Shown here one piece after another: positions 9,267 through 18,249 of a stretch of 64,000 bases of DNA. Positions within the stretch are counted from its first letter, which is position 1. Every line of letters starts with the position of its first letter. The notes under the pieces were generated by a model that saw nothing but the letters and a program-made list of their open reading frames with translations, ran no database searches and had not been told where the DNA came from. Where the stretch lies: NCBI RefSeq assembly GCF_900176345.1, contig NZ_FWXU01000011.1, positions 109,346 to 173,345 on the forward strand, in the 5' to 3' direction. The DNA comes from Rhizobium sp. RU36D (lineage in GTDB: Bacteria; Pseudomonadota; Alphaproteobacteria; Rhizobiales; Rhizobiaceae). The translations under genes and the position numbers were made by a program.

Positions 9267-10897
9267 GCGCTGTGTCCTCCCTGGGTGGCTTCGGTCCCGA
9301 GCTCTTCGCGATCCGTCGTCACCTCATCAAGACCACCGACGGAGATCCTGTAGGCCTGCGCCGGATCCTCCTGTGCGTGGTCGCGGCGCCGATGCACCCC
9401 ACGGCTTTCGGTACGCAGCAGCGCGGCTGCGACTGTCCAGCGCGCGGATGCGGTGACCGAGGCAACCTCCCGCGCCTTGAGCCGGTCAAGGCCGACCGGT
9501 GCGAGATCCGATGTGAGTGTTTCCCAGGCGCCATCAAGCGTGTCGCGGCTTTCCAGAAGGCCCGCTTCCGTGCGCCAGTAATTGCGCGACAGCGGCACGA
9601 TCTGGCGCCGCACGGTCTCGACGATCCCGCCCAGGTCAACCGGCCTGCCGGTTTCCCTCGCCCGCAGTCCCGTCGTGCCGAGGCCACGGAGGTGTTGCGG
9701 GATGCGCTCCCGCTGACGGATGGCATGGCGCGCCGCGCCCTGGCCGGACCACCAGCCGCTGGCGATCGCCCAGGATGCATTGATCGCGCCGCCGCCGGAA
9801 ATGCCGCCAGTCACGTTTTCCCGGCTTGCCGCATCGCCTGCCGCAAACAGGCCGGGGACACCCGTGCCGCATTCCGACGAGACAATTCGGATGCCCCCAG
9901 TCCCACGCACCGTGCCTTCGAACTTGAGTTCGACACGGAAGAGGTCGCGGAATGGGTTTATGCCCATCCGGTCATAGGGCATGAAACAGTTGGGCTGCCC
10001 CCGGCGCAGCCAGTCCTGCATGGCAGGTTCCGCCAAATCAAGGCGCGCATAGACTGGTCCATCGATCAAGGCGCGGGCAACAAGACGCTCGCCCGGCCCG
10101 ATGCCATTGCTCGCCGGCATGCCGTCGGTATCAAGCAGCGGCTCGCCGTTCTCAAGGTAGAAGGTGGCCCAGCGAAACGGCAATCCCTTGTTGAGAGAAG
10201 ATCCGTAGGGAGCAAGCGTATACTTGCCGGTAAACTCCATCCCCGACAGGGAGGCGCCGGCCTCGACTGCAAAGAGATAGCCATCGCCCGTCAGGCCCGT
10301 GCCTCCGAGAATTCGCTCGAAGAAGGCGCAGCCACCGGTGGCCAGCACCACCGCGCCGGCGCGGATCTCAAAATTGGCACCCGACCGGCGCGACAGGCCT
10401 GCAGCCCCGAACACCTGTCGCTCATCGCCCAGAAGCTCCAGCACCGGGTGATGGTCAAGGATCTTGACGCCCGCAGCCTGGACCCGCTTGCGCATGAAAC
10501 GCATGTAGTCGGGCCCCCGGAGATTGGCGACATACAGATTGCCGCTCTCGTCATGAGGAAAGGGATAGCCCCATTCCACCAGCTTCTGAAGGTTCTCATA
10601 GGAACGATCCGCACACCGCATCATCCAGCGCTTGTCGGCCAGACCGGCCGTGCGCTTGAAGCGATGCTCTACAGCGGTTGTCCGTCCTTCTCCTGGCGGC
10701 ACGTACCAGGTTCCCGTGTTGGAGGGAGCCGTGGCCCCGCTCGTACCGAAGAAGCCTTTGTCGGCCAGGATAACCTTGGCGCCGTTTTCTGCCGCGGACA
10801 GGGCTGCCCAGGCTGCGGCAGGCCCGCCGCCGACGATGAGCACATCGGTCGTCAGCAACACGTCCGAAGCCGCAGCGATTTTATGGTCGTATGCCAT
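9263..10897 (-). CDS. FAD-dependent oxidoreductase of the SdhA/FrdA/AprA flavoprotein superfamily
   Basis: A 544-residue flavoprotein. A dinucleotide-binding motif IVGGGPAAAWAA lies at about residues 21-32, and the second FAD-binding segment GLFAAGDAASRENVTGG near residue 365 matches the succinate dehydrogenase/fumarate reductase superfamily. It is translationally coupled to a two-cluster ferredoxin and co-transcribed with a sulfonate-type importer and a redoxin. This suggests oxidation or reduction of the imported compound with electrons passed through the ferredoxin. The sequence does not allow a choice between sulfite/APS chemistry, desulfonation or another redox step. Confidence 0.85.
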   Translation of the reverse strand: MAYDHKIAAASDVLLTTDVLIVGGGPAAAWAALSAAENGAKVILADKGFFGTSGATAPSNTGTWYVPPGEGRTTAVEHRFKRTAGLADKRWMMRCADRSYENLQKLVEWGYPFPHDESGNLYVANLRGPDYMRFMRKRVQAAGVKILDHHPVLELLGDERQVFGAAGLSRRSGANFEIRAGAVVLATGGCAFFERILGGTGLTGDGYLFAVEAGASLSGMEFTGKYTLAPYGSSLNKGLPFRWATFYLENGEPLLDTDGMPASNGIGPGERLVARALIDGPVYARLDLAEPAMQDWLRRGQPNCFMPYDRMGINPFRDLFRVELKFEGTVRGTGGIRIVSSECGTGVPGLFAAGDAASRENVTGGISGGGAINASWAIASGWWSGQGAARHAIRQRERIPQHLRGLGTTGLRARETGRPVDLGGIVETVRRQIVPLSRNYWRTEAGLLESRDTLDGAWETLTSDLAPVGLDRLKAREVASVTASARWTVAAALLRTESRGVHRRRDHAQEDPAQAYRISVGGLDEVTTDREELGTEATQGGHSA

Positions 10898-10961
10898 CCA
10901 GGAGTCCTCGACCTAGCGCGGGGAGTGCGTGATCATTGGGTGCGGGCCCGAATCGATGCGG

Positions 10962-11549
10962 TCAGGCTGCAGTCGAAAACGAGGAAGGCTCGTTGCCCGG
11001 CGTCCACTTGATGTTGCATCCGATGGACGGCGTCTGCTGGAAGTCCAGCGCTGCACCGGCAAGGACGAGGTCTGCGGCACGGCGCAGGTCGGCGCCCGTA
11101 ACGGGCTTGCCATTGCCGGGCCGCGCGTCGTCGAACTGGCCGTGATAGGCAAGACGGCGATCCTGATCGTAGAGAAACAGATCCGGCGTGCAGGCGGCAC
11201 CGAAAGCCTTGGCCACGTCCTGGGACGCATCCTTCAGATAAGGGAAGATATAGCCCTGCTCGCTGACTTCCTGGGCGATCCGCTCTACGCTTTCCTCCGG
11301 ATGGGCCGCGTCGTCGTTCGAATTGATGGCAATCACAGCCAAGCCGCGGTCGGCATAGTCCCGGGCGAACTGAGCCAACTGCTCGCGGATCAGGACAACG
11401 AAGGGGCAGCGATTGGAGATGAAGGCAATGAGGACGGCATGGCTGTCAGCCACGTCCGCCAGCGCAAACTGGGCGCCGCTTGCGTCGGGCAAGCGGAAGT
11501 CCGGTGCTAGTGTGCCGAGCTCTACGTCATTGGATGGTGTCTTGGGCAT
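10962..11549 (-). CDS. Thioredoxin-fold redoxin (AhpC/TSA-like, PRX_like1 type)
   Basis: A 195-residue redoxin. It has the peroxiredoxin-like start LGTLAPDFRLPD, a single active-site cysteine in FISNRCPFV near residue 48, a TPDLFLYD strand near 127 and the conserved tail motif GCNIKWTPGNEP. AAGGAGAG precedes the ATG. It is the first gene of the operon, ahead of the flavoprotein and ferredoxin. A role in thiol or peroxide handling, or in reducing a sulfur intermediate, is inferred. It lacks a CxxC pair, so it is not a classical thioredoxin. Confidence 0.85.
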   Translation of the reverse strand: MPKTPSNDVELGTLAPDFRLPDASGAQFALADVADSHAVLIAFISNRCPFVVLIREQLAQFARDYADRGLAVIAINSNDDAAHPEESVERIAQEVSEQGYIFPYLKDASQDVAKAFGAACTPDLFLYDQDRRLAYHGQFDDARPGNGKPVTGADLRRAADLVLAGAALDFQQTPSIGCNIKWTPGNEPSSFSTAA

Positions 11550-11872
11550 GGCGCTCTCCTTACGGCCGTGTTCATGTAATATATAAAAAACATAGATTTT
11601 ACCTATTACACAGGCACCGTTTTGCCCGCTTCGGGAGAGCTTTAGAAAGGAATACTAAATTCACTCCTATGACAACAATCGAATTCGATCTTTTCCAAAT
11701 CTGCAATAATTGCCGGACGTGCGGGATCGAGCCATTTTTGGCAGAGGGCGCGCGGAAGACAGGCTCGGCCACGGGCTTCTAGCAAAAAGCGGCCTGCCGG
11801 ACGTATAGGGCTCAATGGCGCGCCGGGTTGATGATCCGCAAGCGAAGCCATGGCGTATCAAGCTCGGTCACA
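11550..11872. promoter_or_regulatory. AT-rich divergent intergenic region with inverted repeat TGTAATA-N22-TATTACA
   Basis: This 323-bp gap separates the redoxin operon (-) from the photolyase-like operon (+). It holds a strongly AT-rich stretch at 11571-11612. Within it TGTAATA (11575-11581) and TATTACA (11604-11610) form a perfect inverted repeat about 25-60 bp upstream of the redoxin ATG, a likely regulator site for that operon. A second, shorter dyad ATAG-N7-CTAT lies inside. No clear -35/-10 pair can be assigned. The rest of the gap holds nothing recognised. Confidence 0.45.
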
Positions 11873-13096
11873 ATGCAGGATCGCGTCTTGGACACCGGTG
11901 CCAACCAAACACACACTCATATTTTGCCGCTGACGCGTCAGGCCGCGCTGGAACGTCTGCAGGATTTCTTGCCCAAGGCAGGGCCAGCCTATGCCCGCAT
12001 GCGAAATTTCGACGGCGGGCCGAATGGCCATGGTCATGTGTCTCGTCTCTCCGCCGCCTTGCGGCGGCGGCTTATAAGCGAAGAGGAAGTGGTGGCGGCG
12101 GCGCTGGCGCAGCATGGGCCGATCCAGGCGGACAAGTTCATCAGCGAGGTATTCTGGCGGACCTACTGGAAAGGTTGGTTGGAGCAGAGGCCCTCTGTCT
12201 GGACGGGGTATCGGACCGCCGTCGACCGGGAACGGCAGCGACTTGCGACGGATCCATTTCTGGCTGATCGCTATGAACAGGCAGTGAGTGGGCGCAGCGG
12301 GATAGACTGTTTCGATGCCTGGGTGGCAGAACTCGAGGCCACCGGCTACCTGCACAACTGGGCTCGCATGCAATTCGCATCGATCTGGATCTTCACCCTG
12401 GGCCTGCCCTGGGAGCTCGGAGCGGCCTTCATGCTGGACCGGCTTATAGACGCGGACCCAGCGTCCAATACCTTGTCGTGGCGCTGGGTCGCAGGCTTGC
12501 ACACCGCGGGAAAGACCTATCTCGCTGACGCCGAGCGGATCAGGACGATGACCAATGGGCGGTTCGCTCCGCGTGGTCTTGCGCGCAGCGCCCTTGTTCC
12601 CGCCGATAGCATAATTCTGCCCTCCCCTACGCTGCCCCGTCCGGCCACGTCCCCTGACTTGACCTTGCCTACCCTCCTGCTGCTGACGACCGAGGATCTC
12701 TCTCTGGAAACCGTGCAAGATCTGCAAAACCTTGCGGTCCGCGCGATTGCCATTCTGCCGGGCGACACGACAGCCGACGCTATAGCGCTCGACGACGCCC
12801 TCTCGCGTGCGAAACAGCTCTGGCCTGAAAGCCTCTTGCTCGGTGCCTTCACGCCGGACGCTCTTGCTGCGGCGCAGGCTGCGGGATGTCGCCAGGTCGT
12901 AACCGGCTTCATCCCAGTGGGCCCAACCGCGGATCGCCTGCCTCTGCTGCGCCAGGAGACAGAACAGTCCGGCCTTGTCTTTGCCGAACATCTGCGCGGC
13001 TGGGATAGCAGGGCACGGCCCTATTGCCGCAAAGGCTTCTTTGCCCTGAAGGAAAAGATACCGATGCTGCTCAAGAGCATGGACCACAAGACATGA
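11873..13096 (+). CDS. Photolyase/cryptochrome-like FAD-binding protein with an unusual domain order
   Basis: A 407-residue protein (an ATG at 11828 would add 15 residues; neither start has a strong ribosome site). Residues about 15-225 resemble the C-terminal FAD-binding domain of photolyases: HVSRLSAALRRRL, FISEVFWRTYWKGW, GYLHNWARMQFAS and SWRWVAGLHT. The usual N-terminal alpha/beta antenna domain is missing. Instead an alpha/beta-like region follows from about residue 245, ending in GFFALKEKIP. Activity on DNA cannot be assumed. It overlaps the DCC gene by 4 bp (ATGA), so the three genes here form one operon. Confidence 0.8.
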   Translation: MQDRVLDTGANQTHTHILPLTRQAALERLQDFLPKAGPAYARMRNFDGGPNGHGHVSRLSAALRRRLISEEEVVAAALAQHGPIQADKFISEVFWRTYWKGWLEQRPSVWTGYRTAVDRERQRLATDPFLADRYEQAVSGRSGIDCFDAWVAELEATGYLHNWARMQFASIWIFTLGLPWELGAAFMLDRLIDADPASNTLSWRWVAGLHTAGKTYLADAERIRTMTNGRFAPRGLARSALVPADSIILPSPTLPRPATSPDLTLPTLLLLTTEDLSLETVQDLQNLAVRAIAILPGDTTADAIALDDALSRAKQLWPESLLLGAFTPDALAAAQAAGCRQVVTGFIPVGPTADRLPLLRQETEQSGLVFAEHLRGWDSRARPYCRKGFFALKEKIPMLLKSMDHKT

Positions 13097-13440
13097 GCCA
13101 GAAGGTAACCGTGTGGTTTGACAGCAACTGCCCGCTCTGCCAGCGCGAGATTGCCGTGATGCGCAAGCTCGACCGACGTCACGCCATTCACTTCATCGAT
13201 GCCTGCGACCCCATGACCTCCTGCCCTGTCGATCGTGCCGACCTGCTGTCACGCTTCCATGCGGAGGAAGATGGCAGGCTGCTATCGGGGGCGGCGGCCT
13301 TTGCCGCGATGTGGCGCGCCATTCCGCTGCTGCGTCCCCTTGGTCTCGTCGCCGGGTGGCCGCCTCTGACACCACTGTTCGAGCTGACCTACCGGGGGTT
13401 TCTGCGTCTGCGGCCACGGTTGCAGAGGCTTTTCCGGTGA
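13093..13440 (+). CDS. DCC-family thiol-disulfide oxidoreductase-like protein (DUF393)
   Basis: A 115-residue protein with the family's hallmark D-x3-C-x2-C motif, here FDSNCPLCQRE at residues about 9-19. The family is predicted to have a thioredoxin-like thiol-redox role, without a firmly known substrate. The start overlaps the stop of the photolyase-like gene (ATGA), and its own stop overlaps the GTG start of the next gene (GTGA), so all three are translationally coupled. Confidence 0.88.
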   Translation: MSQKVTVWFDSNCPLCQREIAVMRKLDRRHAIHFIDACDPMTSCPVDRADLLSRFHAEEDGRLLSGAAAFAAMWRAIPLLRPLGLVAGWPPLTPLFELTYRGFLRLRPRLQRLFR

Positions 13441-14750
13441 AGGATCGCTTTCGCCCAGTCCCACAGAGCCGCCTTGGAAGGCTGGCTGCCTTTGGCCAGA
13501 TTGCCGGCGGTGTCGCCACCGGAATGCTGGGCGAAGGGCTTCGTCGGCTGGCGCAAGGCGAGAGGCCGCATCTTTCGGACCTGCTTTTGACGCCCTCCAA
13601 TGCCCTGAAAGTCACCGACCAGCTCTCGCGCATGCGGGGCGCCGCCATGAAGCTGGGTCAGATGCTGTCGCTGGATGCCGGGGAACTCCTGCCACCGGAG
13701 CTGACCGCGATCCTCGCGCAACTGCGTGACACCGCGCATTTCATGCCTCCAGGTCAATTGCAGCAAACCTTGAACGCCGCCTGGGGGCCCGGCTGGCGGC
13801 GGCATTTCCTGCGGTTTGACAATACACCGATCGCGGCAGCCTCGATTGGCCAGGTTCATCGTGCCGTGCTCACGAATGGTCGGGAGCTCGCGATCAAGGT
13901 GCAGTATCCGGGGATAGCATCCAGCATCGATGCCGACATCGACAACGCGGCGACCCTGCTGCGGCTATCGGGTCTTCTGCCGCCGGGGCTGGACATATCC
14001 CGCCATCTGGCTGCGGCAAAACAACAGCTTCACGAAGAAGCCGACTACCTGCGCGAAGCCGAACAGATGCGGCGCTTCGGTGCGCTTCTTGCCGACGATC
14101 CGCGCTTCGTCCTCCCCAGCCCCATGGATGATTTGCTCCACCCGACGGTCCTGCCCATGGATTTCCTGCAGGGCACACCGATCGAGAGCCTAAGCGGGGC
14201 ATCGGAAAGCGACCGCAATAATGCAATGACGGCGCTTTTGGATCTCGTGCTTCGGGAGCTATTTGAATTCGGATTGATGCAAACCGATCCGAACTTCGGC
14301 AATTACCGCTGGCAGCGGGATACCGGTCGCATTGTTCTTCTCGATTTCGGTGCAACGCGGCCGGTGAATTCCGAAACCGCGCAGATCTACCGCAATCTCA
14401 TGAAGGCGGGACTGTCAGGCGACTTGGCGGCGATCAGGAATGCGCTGCTGGCCTCCGGCTTTGTCTCACCCACCCAACTCGCTCGCCATGGCAAGACGCT
14501 GGACACGATAATTGGTCTTGGCGTGCATCAGTTGCATGAAAACCGCGACGGGCTCTTCGATTTTGCGCAGAGAGACCTCGTCATGATGATGCGAAACCAG
14601 GCAGCACCCATGTTGGCGGATCGCAGCACCTGGCATCTGCCCGCTGCGGACACGCTCTTCACCCAGCGCAAGATCAGCGGCATGGCCTTGCTTTGCAGCA
14701 ATATGCGGGCGCGGGTGCCGCTCATGCAGATGCTGTCACGCTATAGCTGA
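13437..14750 (+). CDS. ABC1/ADCK/UbiB family atypical kinase-like protein
   Basis: A 437-residue protein starting at GTG 13437, within the DCC stop; the longer open frame upstream is the DCC gene read out of frame. The ABC1 signatures are present: MKLGQML (KxGQ motif, near residue 65), AAASIGQVH in place of the P-loop (near 140), QTDPNFGNY (near 280) and LLDFGA (near 300). This is the bacterial UbiB/Coq8-like class, implicated in quinone biology through ATPase activity rather than protein phosphorylation. No other quinone genes are nearby, so a role linked to the flavin photolyase-like partner is possible. Confidence 0.88.
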   Translation: MKDRFRPVPQSRLGRLAAFGQIAGGVATGMLGEGLRRLAQGERPHLSDLLLTPSNALKVTDQLSRMRGAAMKLGQMLSLDAGELLPPELTAILAQLRDTAHFMPPGQLQQTLNAAWGPGWRRHFLRFDNTPIAAASIGQVHRAVLTNGRELAIKVQYPGIASSIDADIDNAATLLRLSGLLPPGLDISRHLAAAKQQLHEEADYLREAEQMRRFGALLADDPRFVLPSPMDDLLHPTVLPMDFLQGTPIESLSGASESDRNNAMTALLDLVLRELFEFGLMQTDPNFGNYRWQRDTGRIVLLDFGATRPVNSETAQIYRNLMKAGLSGDLAAIRNALLASGFVSPTQLARHGKTLDTIIGLGVHQLHENRDGLFDFAQRDLVMMMRNQAAPMLADRSTWHLPAADTLFTQRKISGMALLCSNMRARVPLMQMLSRYS

Positions 14751-15042
14751 CGTTCTGCGTGTGACATGCGGTGCGGCAAGCCCTGCCGCGATGACACGCG
14801 TTTGGCATCAGCCAAGTACAGGATCTGCCGGTTGTCGCTATAAATGCCCGCTATGTGATGGTCCTAGCGAACCGTCACTGCGTTTTCAGTGAAGGCTGAC
14901 CGCCTCGAGCATGGCACAGATGGCTGCATTTTGTCGCCCATGAGGCGAAGGCGAACGCGGGAGGTCAATCAAGATCACCCCCGCCCTCCGACGTCGGAAT
15001 AGCAGGTCACGTGAACCGAAACGGCGCGACCTGCTATAGATG
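14751..15042. terminator. Convergent intergenic region with a 9-bp inverted repeat near the tctA end
   Basis: This 292-bp gap lies between the convergent ABC1 gene and tctA. A perfect inverted repeat TAGCAGGTC (15000-15008) and GACCTGCTA (15028-15036) lies just beyond the tctA stop and could terminate either operon. A shorter hairpin GCGGCA-AGCCC-TGCCGC (14773-14789) follows the ABC1 stop. Neither has a T-tract. No gene is seen in the gap. Confidence 0.4.
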
Positions 15043-16560
15043 TCAGTCCTCGCTTGCGGCGACCGCGGATAGAATCTGGCCTTTACCGCGAGCGCGCAGG
15101 ATGAGCGGTATGATCAGCGCGGCGGCTGCGATGGCTAGAAGCGTCGCGGCAATCGGTGACGTGAACAGCACGCTGGGATCACCCTGGCTGATGGCCAGCG
15201 CCCGGCGCAGCTGCTGTTCGGCCAGCGGACCCAGGATCAGGCCGACGACCACGGGGGCGATCGGATAGCCGAATACGCGCATGACATATCCCAGCAGTCC
15301 GAATGCGAGCAGCATTCCAAGTTCGAACACAGAGGGATTTGCGCCTATCGTGCCGAGCGTGGCAAACAGCAGAATGCCGGCATAGAGCCAGGGCTTCGGG
15401 ATCGTCAGCAGCCGTACCCAGAGGCCGACGAGCGGCAGGTTGAGCACCAGCAGCATGGCATTGGCGATCAGCAGGCTGCCGATAAGACCCCAGACAAGCT
15501 GCGGATTGGTGGCAAACAGCAGTGGACCCGGCTGCAGCCCGAACTGCTGGAAGCCGGCCAGCATGATGGCGGCGGTGGCAGAGGTCGGCAGGCCAAGCGT
15601 CAGCAGCGGCACGAGTGTTCCGGCGGCGGAGGCGTTGTTGGCCGCTTCCGGACCGGCGACGCCTTCGATTGCGCCGTGGCCGAATTCCTCGGGATGTTTT
15701 GAAAGTCGTTTTTCCGTGGCATAGGACAGGAAGGTACCGATTTCCGCACCACCGGCCGGCATGGCGCCGATCGGGAAACCCAGGACCGTGCCGCGCAGCC
15801 ACGGCTTCCACGAGCGCGCCCAATCAGACTTGCTCATCCAGATAGAGCCCTTCACCGCCTCAATGGTCTCTGGCCCTTTGTTGCCTTGGGCGGCTATGAA
15901 CAGCGTCTCGCCTATGGCAAACATCGCCACCGCGAGTGTGGTAACCTCGATGCCGTCAAGCAGGTCAGGCACACCGAAGGACAGCCGCGTCTGGCCCGTC
16001 AGCTGATCGATGCCGATGGTCGACAAGGCGAGGCCGACGAACAGGGCGGTGAGGCCGCGCAGGGTGCTGTCGCCGAAGGCCGACGACACCGTGACAAAGG
16101 CGAGTACCATCAGCGCAAAATATTCGCGCGGGCCGAAGACGAGCGCCAGCTTGACGATAAAGGGGGCGACGAATGCCAGCAGCAGCGTCGCGATCAGGCC
16201 GGCGACGAAAGAGCCGATGGCGGCCGTGGCCAAGGCAGGACCGCCGCGCCCGGCGCGTGCCATCTTGTTGCCTTCGAGCGCCGTGACGATCGAGGCGCTT
16301 TCGCCCGGGGTGTTCAACAGAATTGACGTGGTCGAGCCGCCATACATGCCGCCGTAATAGATACCGGCGAACATGATGAGCGAGCCGGCAGGATCGAGCT
16401 GGTAGGTGACCGGCAACAGCAGCGCCACGGTCAGCGCAGGACCGATGCCCGGCAAGACGCCGACGATCGTACCAAGCGTCACGCCGATGAATGCGTAGAA
16501 GAGGTGCATCGGCTGCATAGCGGCCGCCAACCCCTGCAGGAGAAAGTCGAACGTGCTCAT
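15043..16560 (-). CDS. tctA: Tripartite tricarboxylate transporter large permease TctA
   Basis: A 505-residue membrane protein of about 12 helices. The duplicated TctA glycine-rich segments are visible, for example [17 protein letters not shown] near residue 38, [20 protein letters not shown] near residue 68 and [17 protein letters not shown] near residue 320. With TctB and the periplasmic TctC it imports tri- or dicarboxylates with cation symport. The gene is the last of tctCBA, 12 bp after tctB. Confidence 0.95.
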   Translation of the reverse strand: MSTFDFLLQGLAAAMQPMHLFYAFIGVTLGTIVGVLPGIGPALTVALLLPVTYQLDPAGSLIMFAGIYYGGMYGGSTTSILLNTPGESASIVTALEGNKMARAGRGGPALATAAIGSFVAGLIATLLLAFVAPFIVKLALVFGPREYFALMVLAFVTVSSAFGDSTLRGLTALFVGLALSTIGIDQLTGQTRLSFGVPDLLDGIEVTTLAVAMFAIGETLFIAAQGNKGPETIEAVKGSIWMSKSDWARSWKPWLRGTVLGFPIGAMPAGGAEIGTFLSYATEKRLSKHPEEFGHGAIEGVAGPEAANNASAAGTLVPLLTLGLPTSATAAIMLAGFQQFGLQPGPLLFATNPQLVWGLIGSLLIANAMLLVLNLPLVGLWVRLLTIPKPWLYAGILLFATLGTIGANPSVFELGMLLAFGLLGYVMRVFGYPIAPVVVGLILGPLAEQQLRRALAISQGDPSVLFTSPIAATLLAIAAAALIIPLILRARGKGQILSAVAASED

Positions 16561-16572
16561 GATGTCGCCTTC

Positions 16573-17061
16573 TTACAAAAACAGCCGTTCGATCGGGCCT
16601 GCCGGGAGGGAAAGATTGAGCAGCTGGGAGAAAATCAACCAGACGATCAGACACAGAACGATGCCCACGGGAACCGTGATCCAGAGCTTGCCTCGACCAA
16701 AGCCCGCAGCGGTTGCTGCAAACAGCACGCCGGTGGCAATCGAAAAGCCGGCCACATCGAGCAGCAGCATCTGCGCGGCGAGCCCGCCGACGATCCACAC
16801 GACAGGACCAAGCTGCTGTTTTTCGCGCTGCGGGAAATCTCGGCGCAGGCCGGCGATAACAGTCCAGATCGCGAGCACGACGAGAACGCCGGCAATGACC
16901 TCGGGTACGGTCGCCGGACCTATGCCGGAATACCCGCCCATGTCCCGAAGCCGGGAGACATCGAAAAAGATGACGGCTGCTATGGCGATAAGTACGGCTG
17001 CTATCGCAAACGCCGCCCGATCCGGGCGGCGCGCGTCAGCCTTCGGCTGTTCTGACATCAT
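16573..17061 (-). CDS. tctB: Tripartite tricarboxylate transporter small permease TctB
   Basis: A 162-residue protein with about four hydrophobic helices, matching the small TctB subunit in length and position. Sequence conservation in this family is low, so the call relies on topology and on its place between tctC and tctA. Its ATG overlaps the tctC stop by 4 bp, which suggests coupled translation. Confidence 0.9.
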   Translation of the reverse strand: MMSEQPKADARRPDRAAFAIAAVLIAIAAVIFFDVSRLRDMGGYSGIGPATVPEVIAGVLVVLAIWTVIAGLRRDFPQREKQQLGPVVWIVGGLAAQMLLLDVAGFSIATGVLFAATAAGFGRGKLWITVPVGIVLCLIVWLIFSQLLNLSLPAGPIERLFL

Positions 17062-18002
17062 TTAACCAGCCCAATGTCCTTCAGGACGGCTTCGGTTGCG
17101 GCGATATCCTTCGCCAGCTGTTCTTCAAAGGCCGGGCCAGCGAGATAGGTGTTTGCCCAGCCCTTGGTCTTCAGCGTCTCCGTCCAGGTCGCCGACGTAT
17201 TCAGCTTCTCGATATCGGCAAGGATACCGGCCTTTTGCTCGGCCGACAGGCCAGGCGCTGCGGCCACCATGCGCCAGTTCTGCACGACGACGTCGAAACC
17301 GGATTCCTTCAGCGTCGGAGCGTCGATGCCATCGATCTTTGCCTCGCTGGAGATCGCCAGCAGGCGCAGGGTGCCGGCCTTCACCTGGGCGTCAAACTCG
17401 CCGTAGCTGGAAATACCGGCCGTGACCTGGCTGCCGAGGATGGCGGCCAGTGCTTCGCCACCGCCGGAGAAGGCGATGTAGTTGATCTTGGTCGGGTCTA
17501 CGCCGGCCGCCTTCGCGAGCAGGCCAACAGTGATATGGTCGGTGCCGCCGGCCGAACCGCCGCCCCAGGAAACGGAGCCTGGATCTGCCTTGAGCTTGGC
17601 AATGAGGTCGGCGATCGTCTTGATATCGGACGAGGCCGGGACCACGATCGCTTCATATTCGCCGGTCAGGCGGGCGATCGGTGTGACGTCCTTCAGCGTG
17701 ACGGGGGACTTATTTGTCAGGATCGCGCCGACCATGACGTAGCCACCGACGAGAAGGGCGTTCGGATTGCCTTTCTGCTGGCTGGCGAACTGGGCAAGAC
17801 CGATGGTGCCGCCTGCGCCGGGAACGTTGACGACCTGCACCTTGTCGGAAATCTTTTCCTGCTGAAGGGCGGTCTGCAGGGAACGGGCCGTCTGATCCCA
17901 GCCGCCGCCAGGTGCAGCCGGTGCCATGATCGTGTAGTCGGCGGCTGCGACTGGGGCCGCCAGCGCGCCGGCGATCAGGGATGCGAGAAAGAACTGCTTC
18001 AA
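17058..18002 (-). CDS. tctC: Tripartite tricarboxylate transporter substrate-binding protein TctC (Bug family)
   Basis: A 314-residue periplasmic binding protein. The open frame extends to 18218, but the best start is a TTG at 18002: AAGGAGG lies 8 bases upstream and the product then begins with a clean signal peptide (KQFFLASLIAGALAAPVAAA). Family features are APAAPGGGWDQTARSLQ just after the signal and VPGAGGTIGLAQ near residue 70. It captures a carboxylate for TctAB. The region upstream carries a candidate TctD site, consistent with induction by the adjacent two-component system. Confidence 0.92.
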   Translation of the reverse strand: MKQFFLASLIAGALAAPVAAADYTIMAPAAPGGGWDQTARSLQTALQQEKISDKVQVVNVPGAGGTIGLAQFASQQKGNPNALLVGGYVMVGAILTNKSPVTLKDVTPIARLTGEYEAIVVPASSDIKTIADLIAKLKADPGSVSWGGGSAGGTDHITVGLLAKAAGVDPTKINYIAFSGGGEALAAILGSQVTAGISSYGEFDAQVKAGTLRLLAISSEAKIDGIDAPTLKESGFDVVVQNWRMVAAAPGLSAEQKAGILADIEKLNTSATWTETLKTKGWANTYLAGPAFEEQLAKDIAATEAVLKDIGLVK

Positions 18003-18187
18003 GGTTGTATCCTCCTTAGGCCGCGTCCGTGACGCGGATGCTTCGTTTTCCGGAGGGAGAGACGGGATCGATAGATCAGGCACAGCAGGCAGTGCCCGCT
18101 TGGCGATGCGACCTGTCGAAGATCCTCCCGAACCGTTCCAGGTACCGCCTCCACGCAGCACCGAGAACACCAACGCACCACATTTAG

Positions 18188-18204
18188 CTGACATTAACCT
18201 GACA
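18188..18204. promoter_or_regulatory. Direct repeat CTGACA-N5-CTGACA, candidate TctD binding site
   Basis: Two identical hexamers 11 bp apart (one helical turn) lie at 18188-18193 and 18199-18204, about 190 bp upstream of the tctC start. OmpR/PhoB-family regulators such as TctD typically bind direct repeats with this spacing. The site is inside the 247-bp gap between the orphan binding-protein gene and tctC, which otherwise holds only the tctC leader. Confidence 0.5.
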
Positions 18205-18249
18205 CGGCGCGCCGGCAAGGCAAATTTACCGGTGGGGAGTGCAGATTCC

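Noticed and set aside
9065..11011. 648-codon plus-strand frame antisense to the ferredoxin and flavoprotein genes
   Set aside because: The minus-strand proteins have complete cysteine and FAD motifs; the antisense frame has none.
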